Shown here one piece after another: positions 1-6,349 of a stretch of 11,612 nt of DNA. The stretch is from Jutongia hominis (GTDB taxonomy: Bacteria > Bacillota > Clostridia > Lachnospirales > Lachnospiraceae). The stretch lies in assembly GCF_014384965.1 (NCBI RefSeq), contig NZ_JACRSW010000006.1, positions 1-11,612 on the forward strand. Direction: 5' to 3'. The position numbers and the translations under genes are program-made. The stretch's first letter is position 1, and each line of letters opens with the position of its first letter. Below the pieces are notes generated by a model. The model did not search any database. It was given only the letters and a program-made list of their open reading frames with translations, and was not told the DNA's origin.

Positions 1-45
1 TATTATGGCTTCCTTCATTTCCTTTGGATATTTGTTATAACTCAT
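1..45 (-). CDS. N-terminus of an unidentified gene, possibly a transposase subunit (partial)
   Basis: An ATG at 45-43 on the minus strand opens a frame reading MSYNKYPKEMKEAII, which continues past the left edge. A plausible ribosome binding site (AAGGAC, then AGGTG) lies 8-20 nt upstream. The short basic start followed by a KEMKEAII-like helix resembles the first helix of IS3-type OrfA helix-turn-helix proteins, but fifteen residues cannot settle the family. The setting, next to a disrupted recombinase and an insertion sequence, fits a mobile-element gene. It lies downstream of the recombinase on the same strand. It could equally be any small DNA-binding protein. Confidence 0.4.
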   Translation of the reverse strand, partial: MSYNKYPKEMKEAII

Positions 46-62
46 AGCAATCACCTGTCCTT

Positions 63-81
63 CTGATACTTATCATATCAG
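63..81. repeat. Small inverted repeat upstream of the partial gene
   Basis: CTGATA (63-68) and TATCAG (76-81) form a perfect 6-bp dyad with a 7-nt spacer, 18 bp ahead of the start codon at 45. It could be an operator for the partial gene or part of an insertion-sequence end. Nothing in the sequence decides between these. Confidence 0.3.
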
Positions 82-127
82 CTTGGGAGGTGGGTGACAA
101 CTCCCCTACGCTAGAGGGAACTATTAA

Positions 128-171
128 AACCTCATGAAAACCCTCTCTCAAATGATGGTCATCATGAGGTT
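128..171 (-). terminator. Long-loop hairpin after the recombinase gene, possible terminator
   Basis: AACCTCATGA (128-137) and TCATGAGGTT (162-171) form a perfect 10-bp inverted repeat with a 24-nt loop. The loop-side sequence holds a second small dyad (ATGATG/CATCAT). Read on the minus strand the stem is followed by TTAATAG, a poor T-tract, so it would be a weak intrinsic terminator for the recombinase gene that stops at 278. It could instead be an end structure of a neighbouring mobile element. The rest of 172-277 shows no gene. Confidence 0.35.
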
Positions 172-277
172 GTTATATCATATTTTCACTTCCATAAGCA
201 TCAAATTTGCTCATTTTCTACATTGTTTGGCGTATGATGTTAGATTCAATACCCTACCCACTAACAAAATCAACGAT

Positions 278-810
278 TTACTTATACAATCTCGTCATTG
301 TAGAAATTTTCTTAATATATCTGTAATATGTACTCTTACTCATGCCAAGCTGTTTCATCAGTTCAAACGGACGGATTTCTCCTGACACCACTTTCTGATA
401 ATGCTCTGAAAATTCATCAATCGGCATCACTGCTGGTCTGCCGTAATCATCCCATTCACCGCGAGCCTTTTTAGAATCTATACCTGCACGCTGTCGTTTC
501 TCTTTCTTCTCAATCTCTGCCTGAGCCATAGCTGCATATAGTTCTATAAGCATATTATTGATGGTTTCCATCAGCATACGAGCCATAGCATTATCCAACT
601 TTGATAAATCCATAAGTGTAGTTGGAAGTTCCAGTATCTTTACATGGATGCCATTATCCCTGTAATACTGCAACTCCTTTAAAGTCTCCTGCTTATTTCT
701 GCCAAGCCTGTCTACCTCGGTAATAATTAACTCATCACCTGCTCTTAATACATCCTCTTTCAATACCTGATATCTTGGACGATTAAAATTCTTTCCTGTC
801 TGCTGGTCAG
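278..810 (-). pseudogene. Serine recombinase, C-terminal part (split by the insertion sequence)
   Basis: This is the larger fragment of a small serine recombinase (resolvase/invertase superfamily). The family cuts and rejoins DNA through a covalent phosphoserine. Read from 810 it continues TDQQTGKNFNRPRYQ, then GDELIITEVDRLGRN, whose DRLGR segment carries the conserved active-site aspartate and arginines. A long helix follows, then a C-terminal helix-turn-helix (about residues 182-206 of the rejoined protein, GEIRPFELMKQLGMSKSTYYR). The catalytic serine is not here: it lies in the other fragment at 2455-2569. Any product translated from internal TTG 763 would lack the nucleophile and should be inactive. 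Joining the two fragments and keeping one copy of TAAATA restores the frame exactly, giving 215 codons, a normal length for the family. The original role (resolution of a plasmid or transposon, or inversion) cannot be told. Confidence 0.93.
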
Positions 811-816
811 TAAATA
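811..816. repeat. Target-site duplication, left copy (TAAATA)
   Basis: TAAATA directly abuts the left end of the insertion sequence and is repeated at 2455-2460. In the recombinase reading direction it covers the Ile-Phe-Thr codons. Deleting one copy together with the element restores the frame, which supports this exact boundary. Confidence 0.9.
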
Positions 817-832
817 GTGTCTGCTGATTAAA
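817..832 (+). repeat. Left terminal inverted repeat of the insertion sequence
   Basis: GTGTCTGCTGATTAAA, an exact reverse complement of the right end at 2439-2454. A sub-terminal hairpin begins inside it: CTGATT (824-829) pairs with AATCAG (837-842) over a 7-nt loop. This may impede transcription entering from outside, as end structures of other insertion sequences do. Confidence 0.92.
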
Positions 833-884
833 AGAAAATCAGCCTAAAAGCATTGATTTTGCTGAGTTTTTTGCTCAAAGATGG

Positions 885-890
885 TATAAT
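885..890 (+). promoter_or_regulatory. Probable transposase promoter (-10 region)
   Basis: TATAAT at 885-890 is preceded by TGG, giving an extended -10 (TGNTATAAT). No good -35 hexamer is found 16-18 nt upstream, so the promoter would rely on the extended -10. It lies about 80 nt ahead of the transposase start at 972. Confidence 0.5.
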
Positions 891-971
891 AAAGTGCACA
901 GTTTAAACGGATCTAAAATCTTTTTTCGTGCAGTTTTCAATAGAAAAATACCATTTATGGAGCGGAAAATA

Positions 972-2443
972 ATGTACAAATATACTGATAATACACAAAG
1001 CAACTTCCTGAATTTCAATCAGCCAATAGGACTTCACATGAACCCTGAAAACAGATGGGTAAAAATGGCAGATGCCATTCCATGGGAAATCTTTGAAAAG
1101 AAATATTCTCGCCTGTTTAAAGGAAAAAATGGCCGGGTAGCCAAGCCGTTACGTCTTGCCTTTGCTCTCTGATTATCCAAACGAAATATCAGTATTCGGA
1201 TAGAGAACTGGTTGAACAGCTGACTGAAAATCCATATTATCAGTATTTCATCGGTCTTCCAGGATATCAGGAAGAACCGCCCATTGATGCAAGTACCTTA
1301 GTTTTGTTCCGCAAACGTCTGAAAATGGACGTTATCATGGAAGCAAATGAATATATGCTAGAAGCAGTCAAAGAAAAGGAATCCAGCAACAAAAAGGATG
1401 ATGATCATACGAATCCGCCTTCAGGAGGATGTGACGCAACGGATACCAAGCCGGAACAACCCACTGAAAATAAAGGAACTCTGATCATCGATACCACCTG
1501 CGCTCCATCGAATATCCGATATCCACAGGATTTTTCGCTGTTGAATGAAGCAAGAGAAAAACTGGAAATAATTATCATTCGTTTTTGTAAAGCATACGGA
1601 CTTTCCAGACCTCGTATGTACCGCAGAGTGACAAGAAAAAATTATCTTGCACTTGCAAAAGCAAAAAAGCACAGCACTAAGAAAATCAGAGCAACGATCC
1701 GTAAACAGCTAGCATTCATCAGGCGAGACATCGGATACCTTGAAAATTTCATGCAGGACGGTTATGCACCGACATCGAAAGAGATACCCCTTCTGCTGAC
1801 AATCTATAAGCTGTATGAGCAACAACAATACATGTACCAGAACAAGATCCATAGCGTAGACAACCGTATTGTCAGTATTACACAGCCATGGATCCGACCA
1901 ATTGTCAGAGGAAAAACGAAGTCACCGGTAGAATTCGGGGCAAAGTTTGATCTGAGCATTGATGATAACGGGCTTGGCAGGATAGAAAAAATATCCTATG
2001 ATGCCTACAACGAAAGTACAGTGTTGAAAGAAACCACAGAGCGTTTTAGGGAACGAACCGGTCAATATCCGGAACGTATCTTAGCAGACCAGATTTATCG
2101 CACCAGAGAAAACAGAAAATACTGTAAAGTCAATGGAATACGATTATCCGGTCCAAAACTTGGGAGACCAAGTCTTGAAAAACAGTCAGCGAAAGAGAAA
2201 AAACAGGAATATCAGGATAACACGGATCGAATAGAGGTCGAAAGAGTCTTCAGTTTAAGCAAACGATGCTATGGAATGGGCTTGATTAGAACCAAACTTT
2301 ATGACACAACCTTAACTTCAATCGCGTTATCCGTATTTGTGACGAATCTGTTCAAGATACAGTCACAGATACTTTTTATACTTTTATGGCTGCTGGAACT
2401 ATTAACACATCAATCTGCTGATTTTGAATCGGAAACGATTTAA
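972..2443 (+). pseudogene. IS1182/IS5-type transposase, frameshifted
   Basis: A DDE transposase that would cut and rejoin element ends. The start at 972 has GGAG 11 nt upstream (within GGAGCGGAAAATA). The first 64 codons encode a DUF772-like domain (WVKMADAIPWEIF, then GRVAKPLRLAF). The frame then hits TGA at 1170-1172. Restoring one G beside position 1164 (TTTGC to TTTGGC) gives AFGSLIIQ and joins a second open frame to 2443, about 490 residues in total. That second part holds the candidate acidic residues: Asp in LIIDTTCAPS, Asp in RILADQIYR and Glu in RIEVERVFSLSKR, followed by the YGMGLIRTKL signature. The stop codon lies inside the right terminal repeat. The break is a simple one-base deletion without an obvious slippery heptamer, so I treat it as inactivating rather than as programmed frameshifting. 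Confidence 0.9.
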
Positions 2444-2451
2444 TCAGCAGA
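2414..2451 (+). repeat. Long hairpin with GAAA loop at the right end of the insertion sequence
   Basis: TCTGCTGATT (2414-2423) pairs with AATCAGCAGA (2442-2451), and an inner stem AATCG/CGATT (2427-2431, 2436-2440) is capped by GAAA (2432-2435). Only a small internal loop (TTG opposite T) interrupts the fold. The left arm is an extra inward-facing copy of the terminal-repeat core CTGCTGATT, inside the last codons of the transposase gene. Confidence 0.8.
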
Positions 2452-2454
2452 CAC
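2439..2454 (-). repeat. Right terminal inverted repeat of the insertion sequence
   Basis: TTTAATCAGCAGACAC, the exact reverse complement of the left end. It includes the transposase stop codon (2441-2443). Confidence 0.92.
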
Positions 2455-2460
2455 TAAATA
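2455..2460. repeat. Target-site duplication, right copy (TAAATA)
   Basis: Second copy of the hexamer at 811-816, directly outside the right end of the element. Confidence 0.9.
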
Positions 2461-2569
2461 TCTTTTCCAGTTCCAGATTGTTCTGCTCACAATAGGTTGT
2501 AATCTCCTTGATGCCTCTGTCTAAATGCTGTTCTCTTGTACTTGTTCTGTGATAACCATATCTCTTCAT
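2455..2569 (-). pseudogene. Serine recombinase, N-terminal part (split by the insertion sequence)
   Basis: The minus-strand ATG at 2569 is preceded by a good ribosome binding site (AAGGAAGGAG, 8 nt spacing). The frame reads MKRYGYHRTSTREQHLDRG and runs to ELEKIF at the insertion point. YGYHRTSTREQ is the serine-recombinase N-terminal motif (usually YxRVSTxxQ), with the catalytic serine at residue 10. Thirty-eight whole codons are left before the insertion sequence. Reading then resumes at 810 with TDQQTGKN once a single TAAATA is kept. The gene starts 49 nt after the terminator that closes the ParA operon, and no clear promoter of its own is visible in that gap. Confidence 0.93.
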
Positions 2570-2617
2570 GATATTAGCTCCTTCCTTAGTCCTGAAATGT
2601 GTACTTTTTGAAACTAC

Positions 2618-2641
2618 AAAAAAAGGACTGCTAAACAGTCC
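2618..2641 (-). terminator. Intrinsic terminator of the ParA operon
   Basis: Minus-strand stem GGACTG/CAGTCC (2636-2641 with 2625-2630), loop of 5 nt, followed by seven T (2618-2624). This is a textbook Rho-independent terminator for transcripts from the three genes at 2767-4858. It also separates them from the recombinase gene. Confidence 0.85.
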
Positions 2642-2709
2642 CGAAATCTATGGATATTCCTTTATGGAACGTCCCGGTATTTGTGTATGCTGTTTGACAC
2701 CACCTCAAC
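2618..2709 (-). ncRNA. Possible small RNA between the ParA operon and its terminator
   Basis: On the minus strand a perfect TTGACA (2738-2743) lies 16 nt ahead of GATAAA (2716-2721), a plausible promoter. Transcription would start near 2709 and stop at the terminator at 2618, giving an RNA of about 92 nt. The stretch has no good reading frame. It contains a second small dyad (GTTCC...GGAAT) upstream of the terminator stem. It may instead be only the 3' untranslated end of the operon mRNA. The evidence is promoter-like spacing and the terminator alone. Confidence 0.22.
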
Positions 2710-2743
2710 CCTTGATTTATCGTCATGGGCGAAGCGGTGTCAA
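2694..2743. repeat. 8-bp inverted repeat TTGACACC/GGTGTCAA with 34-nt spacer
   Basis: TTGACACC (2694-2701) and GGTGTCAA (2736-2743) are perfect reverse complements flanking a GC-richer 34-nt spacer, just beyond the last gene of the ParA operon. Possible meanings are a partition or regulator site, a recombination site, a transfer-origin-like structure or an mRNA 3' structure. Confidence 0.5.
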
Positions 2744-2766
2744 TACTTACAAGTTTTGAATATACA

Positions 2767-3540
2767 TCATATTTCTTTTAAAACTTCAACTATTTTCTTT
2801 TTATATTCCATGTTATTAGATATTGCACTCCGTATCAAACTTTTTTCAGTAGTTTCATCGAATTTTATATATTCTTCAAAATAAAAAATTATAAGCAATG
2901 TATTTACAATACTCGATAACACTTCTACTTGTTTTGTTAAAAAGTTCACATCCTTTTTTATAAATTTAAATTCATCCAAGTATTCTGTCTTTTGGAAAAA
3001 ATTACTGTTTGTTCCATGAACAAAATTAGATAACTCTTTATATTGTCTAGTCCAATCTTCAATAACCTTAGATGCTATTTCCTGCACTTCAGCGTCATCA
3101 ACATTATACTTCATTGAATATGGATAATTTTTTATATAATCCTTCAATTCATTAAAACCACTAACAGTCCTTGAATTATCATCCATCTCTTTTTTAAATA
3201 ATTCTACAGGATGTTCGCTATAAAAAATAAACGTCAATATTAGTTCTTGAGTTCTTCTTAACATTATTAATGCTGGAATTTTCATATCAATATTTCCCAA
3301 TAAGATAATATGAACTGCATTTGATAACATTTCTTGAAAATACATTTCCGTCTTTGGCACCTGATGAAAAAAAGGCATCAAATGCTTTTTCCAAACTTTA
3401 ATTGTCATCATAAATGTTAATGCTTTTTGAGTAAAATCAACTAATTGCTCTTTAGATTTTATTATAATGCCATACTTGTCATTTATAAATTGCGTTACTG
3501 CATTAAATTCTTCTTCTAATTCATGCCCAAATATTACCAT
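2767..3540 (-). CDS. 257-aa helical protein of unknown function, third gene of the ParA operon
   Basis: I do not recognise this protein. It has no signal peptide and is rich in predicted helices. A central segment (IPALIMLRRTQELILTFIFY, about residues 88-107) is followed near residues 167-180 by TRQYKELSNFVHG. The YxxLSxFVH pattern recalls a motif in some HEPN-like or DUF5677-type helical domains of nucleic-acid-targeting and abortive-infection proteins. The canonical HEPN RxxxxH spacing is not present, so this is a weak hint. The C-terminus is lysine-rich. Its ATG shares one base with the stop of the preceding gene (TAATG), so translation is probably coupled. Base composition is low: 17 G+C in 60 at 3001-3060, against 23 in 60 at 5401-5460 of rlmD. 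This suggests acquisition by transfer. Confidence 0.8.
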   Translation of the reverse strand: MVIFGHELEEEFNAVTQFINDKYGIIIKSKEQLVDFTQKALTFMMTIKVWKKHLMPFFHQVPKTEMYFQEMLSNAVHIILLGNIDMKIPALIMLRRTQELILTFIFYSEHPVELFKKEMDDNSRTVSGFNELKDYIKNYPYSMKYNVDDAEVQEIASKVIEDWTRQYKELSNFVHGTNSNFFQKTEYLDEFKFIKKDVNFLTKQVEVLSSIVNTLLIIFYFEEYIKFDETTEKSLIRSAISNNMEYKKKIVEVLKEI

Positions 3541-4034
3541 TATTCAACACCCTTATAACTATCAAAGAACTCAAACCAAGCCTCCATAAAACCTTTTTCA
3601 TCTGTCATTTGTTTATCATTTAGACCAGAACCAGTTGATGCACTATTAAACTTATTCCATGCTTTTAAAAAGTTATTAAACTGTTCTGGACTCTGCATAT
3701 AAACCTCATTAAGTACAATTCCTGCTGCTTCTGCTCGTGAGCGTCTATACCAATAATTTTTTATTTCAATATTCAAACATTTTTCAGCAAACTTTAGTAT
3801 TTCCTTTGCAGAAGGAAATTTATTTTTATCTAATAAAATCATCGGTAAAATGCCCAACAACTCATCTGTACTACTGTCGAGAATAGTTACTTCTTTCTTT
3901 TCTCCGATAACATCTAAAACTTCTTTTCTAATACTATTAGCTTTATTTATATCCATATCAATAAAATCAATACTGCCTATCATATCCATTAAATCCAGTA
4001 GAGAATATAGAGCATCCTTTGTCTCTTTTTTCAT
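3540..4034 (-). CDS. 164-aa protein of unknown function, second gene of the ParA operon
   Basis: I do not recognise the family. The protein is acidic at its start (LLDLMDMIGSIDFIDMDIN) and probably mainly helical. It has an NYWYRRSRAEAAG segment in the middle and an aromatic, acidic tail (FMEAWFEFFDSYKG). It has no membrane segment, no zinc-binding cysteines and no obvious helix-turn-helix or ribbon-helix-helix, so it does not look like a standard ParB or CopG-type partner of ParA. The start lies 2 nt after the ParA stop, with the ribosome binding site GGAAGG inside the end of the ParA gene, and its stop overlaps the next start by one base. The arrangement implies co-translation in fixed ratio, and perhaps a complex with its neighbours. 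Confidence 0.8.
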   Translation of the reverse strand: MKKETKDALYSLLDLMDMIGSIDFIDMDINKANSIRKEVLDVIGEKKEVTILDSSTDELLGILPMILLDKNKFPSAKEILKFAEKCLNIEIKNYWYRRSRAEAAGIVLNEVYMQSPEQFNNFLKAWNKFNSASTGSGLNDKQMTDEKGFMEAWFEFFDSYKGVE

Positions 4035-4036
4035 AA

Positions 4037-4858
4037 TTACAACCTTCCTTTCTGAACCAATTCCTTTGTTATATTCTTAATTTGATTCACTATGATTAAA
4101 TCACTCATATCTAAAATATATTTTTCAGATGATAATTCAGGGTCTAATCCCTTTACTATATCTTCACACTGTTTCAACTCATTTTGAAAAAGTTTCAATT
4201 TCCATTTTTTCTGTATAATAGGCTTATTATTTTTATATAATAATCTTGAAGGTATTACCATATTTAATACTATTCCTACAAATTTTATTTCATGCTCAAA
4301 CTGCCCTTGAATAGTTTCTTTCACATAATTTTCCAACATTGGTAAACCAAAAACAGATAATGGTTCCGCTTTCATTGGAACTAAATACATGTCAGATGCA
4401 AGCAGAGAAACTTTTGTATATTCAGATATTGTTGGAGGACAATCAATAATTACAATGTCATATTTTTCTGATAACTCGTTCTGTATATACTGACGTAATT
4501 TATATGGACCAGCAGCTAAATTTAATGTCATTATATGTAAACTTGATGGAATTATGTCAAATGTATTATCAACATTAAAAATCCACTTTTTTTCTTTTCT
4601 TTGTTCGTAACCTTTTAGAACAGAATTAGCTTGGTAATCTGGTGACAAACAACCATATACTGACTTATTTCTATCATCCAATATCTCATTCATTTGAGGT
4701 TCAGTAAGTGTATATTGCGTTGCATTCATTTGTGGGTCCATATCAATAAGAATAACCTTCTTTCCTTCAACCTTAGATAATGTATATGCAACATTAACAG
4801 CAAGTGTTGTTTTTCCAACTCCACCCTTCATATTTATAAATGTTATCACTTTTGCCAT
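4037..4858 (-). CDS. ParA-family (Soj/MinD-like) ATPase
   Basis: A 273-aa P-loop ATPase of the ParA/MinD group, which binds ATP as a dimer and often positions plasmids, chromosomes or protein complexes. The deviant Walker A KGGVGKTT is at residues 11-18, with the signature lysine 11. The Walker A' segment VILIDMDPQ is at 35-43 and Walker B IVIIDCPP at 135-142, followed by the family's LVPMKAEPLSVFGL stretch from about 159. There is no N-terminal helix-turn-helix, so it is of the small Soj-like type rather than the P1 ParA type. A GAGG ribosome binding site lies 7 nt before the ATG. The gene starts 45 nt after the stop of rlmD on the same strand, without a clear promoter in the gap. It leads an operon with two unrecognised genes instead of a ParB gene, so a role other than plain partition is possible. 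Confidence 0.9.
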   Translation of the reverse strand: MAKVITFINMKGGVGKTTLAVNVAYTLSKVEGKKVILIDMDPQMNATQYTLTEPQMNEILDDRNKSVYGCLSPDYQANSVLKGYEQRKEKKWIFNVDNTFDIIPSSLHIMTLNLAAGPYKLRQYIQNELSEKYDIVIIDCPPTISEYTKVSLLASDMYLVPMKAEPLSVFGLPMLENYVKETIQGQFEHEIKFVGIVLNMVIPSRLLYKNNKPIIQKKWKLKLFQNELKQCEDIVKGLDPELSSEKYILDMSDLIIVNQIKNITKELVQKGRL

Positions 4859-4903
4859 TTTTAATCCTCTCTTTTCTCTAATGTATCAAAACTTTACTTA
4901 GTT

Positions 4904-6349
4904 CTATTCTATCAATCCAAAATACCTCAATGCATCCTTAATATACTCCACCTTCTCCTGCGGACGCTGCTTCACTTCTGGATTTTCCTTCTTGGACTTA
5001 TTATAATTCTCGCCCATATCCAGACCACACATCCGCTTCACCTGTGCAATATAAGAAGTATGCACATTCACACCATACTTGTCCTTCACATAATCCTTAA
5101 TCTTCTGATAGGTAGCCTTTTCTTCTGGTGTGTAATTGCTCTCTTCATCAGGTTCCATTGTCACCTCAATTTTCGGTGTATCTTTTTTGAGGGATAATTT
5201 AACAACCGTCTCCACGTGTGCCGTCCACGGAAACATATCCACCGGACATGCCTTTTTCACACAATATCCTTTTTTCGTAAGATATTCTAAATCTCTTGCC
5301 AGTGTCTCAATATTACACGAAATATAAACGATTCTTTTCGGTGATACATTGACAACCGCAGATAAAAATGCTTTATCACTTCCACTTCTTGGCGGATCCA
5401 TAAAGATCACATCAGCTTTTTCTCCATCTTTTGCCATCTGCGTTAAAAAGTGTCCTGCATCTGCTTCATAAAATTGAACATTTTTGATGTTATTATGTCT
5501 TGCATTCCAGTGGGCATCTGCTACCGCATCCGTATTTGACTCAACACTGATCACTTCTTTCGCATCTTTCGCTGCGATCATACCAATCGTTCCAATTCCT
5601 GAATAGGCATCTATCACACGTTCTTTTCCGGTTAACCCTGCATATTCGATTGCTTTCTTGTATAACGTTTCTGTCTGCACCGGATTGACCTGATAAAATG
5701 ATTTTGGAGAAATTTTAAAAGTCAGACCGCACAGCGTATCTATAATAAATCCCTTTCCATAGATAACCTGCTCTTTTTCTCCAAGTACCATACTGGTCTG
5801 GCGGTCATTGACATTGATCACGATACTTGTAATTTCCGGATGTTTTTCGCACAGGGCTTTTACAAAATTCTTCTTTGAGGGAAGAACCGGTGAACCAAGT
5901 ACCAAAACAACAAGAACTTCTTTACTTTTTTTCCCAACACGAACCAATACATGACGTAAAAGTCCATATCCACTATCTTCATCATATGTTTTGATCTTAA
6001 ATGATTTTAAAAGTCCACGGATCGTACCAATGATCCGGTCCGCATTCTTATCTTCGATCATACAGCTTTCGATTGGAACAATACGATGCGTTCCCTCTTC
6101 ATAAGTTCCCGAAATAAAGGTTCCATTGCGTAATCGTCCAAATGCGGCTGCAACCTTGTTCCGGTAATGATAGGGATAATACATTCCAACAATCGTATCC
6201 GGCTTTACATATTTTTTCAAATATTTTTTTACTGTTTTTTGTTTTTGTTCCAATTGTTCTTCATAGGACATTCCCTGAAAAACACATCCTCCACAACGTT
6301 TACTATATTGACATATTTCCTTTTTTTGTGTTTGTTTTTTTTCTTCCAT
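4904..6349 (-). CDS. rlmD: 23S rRNA (uracil-5-)-methyltransferase, RlmD/RumA family
   Basis: This enzyme uses S-adenosylmethionine to methylate C5 of a uridine in 23S rRNA. An iron-sulfur cluster motif is formed by C13, C19, C22 and C96. The SAM-binding loop is DAYSGIGTIG (247-256), DPPRSG is at 318-323, the catalytic nucleophile is C345 in YISCN and the general base E380 lies in HVETV. The methyltransferase fold ends near residue 388. About 90 further residues follow (TYQKIKDYV...YIAQVKRMCGLDMGENYN), a tail I know from Lachnospiraceae homologues and think may bind nucleic acid. In Firmicutes a single enzyme may modify both positions handled by RlmC and RlmD, so the exact target uridine is uncertain. 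The ATG at 6349 has GGAG 8 nt upstream and overlaps the upstream gene by 47 nt, so the two are co-transcribed. Confidence 0.93.
   Translation of the reverse strand: MEEKKQTQKKEICQYSKRCGGCVFQGMSYEEQLEQKQKTVKKYLKKYVKPDTIVGMYYPYHYRNKVAAAFGRLRNGTFISGTYEEGTHRIVPIESCMIEDKNADRIIGTIRGLLKSFKIKTYDEDSGYGLLRHVLVRVGKKSKEVLVVLVLGSPVLPSKKNFVKALCEKHPEITSIVINVNDRQTSMVLGEKEQVIYGKGFIIDTLCGLTFKISPKSFYQVNPVQTETLYKKAIEYAGLTGKERVIDAYSGIGTIGMIAAKDAKEVISVESNTDAVADAHWNARHNNIKNVQFYEADAGHFLTQMAKDGEKADVIFMDPPRSGSDKAFLSAVVNVSPKRIVYISCNIETLARDLEYLTKKGYCVKKACPVDMFPWTAHVETVVKLSLKKDTPKIEVTMEPDEESNYTPEEKATYQKIKDYVKDKYGVNVHTSYIAQVKRMCGLDMGENYNKSKKENPEVKQRPQEKVEYIKDALRYFGLIE

Larger units (their letters stand above)
817..2454 (+). 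mobile_element. IS1182/IS5-type insertion sequence, 1638 bp
   Basis: A complete element by structure: perfect 16-bp terminal inverted repeats (817-832 and 2439-2454), flanked by a 6-bp direct target duplication TAAATA. It carries one transposase gene on the plus strand, opposite to the gene it interrupts. The transposase belongs to the DDE superfamily with a DUF772-like N-terminal domain, as in the IS1182 and related IS5 groups. I assign the group by protein features and length, not by a database match. The transposase has a frameshift, so the copy is probably non-autonomous, although intact ends mean a related transposase elsewhere could still mobilise it. Confidence 0.93.

Noticed and set aside
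106..116. CTACGCTAGAG also found at 8301-8311
   Set aside because: An 11-base match is expected by chance in a window of this size and has no matching context.
1166..2443. Second transposase frame as a separate functional gene
   Set aside because: It begins mid-domain, has no ribosome binding site and joins the first frame when one base is restored.
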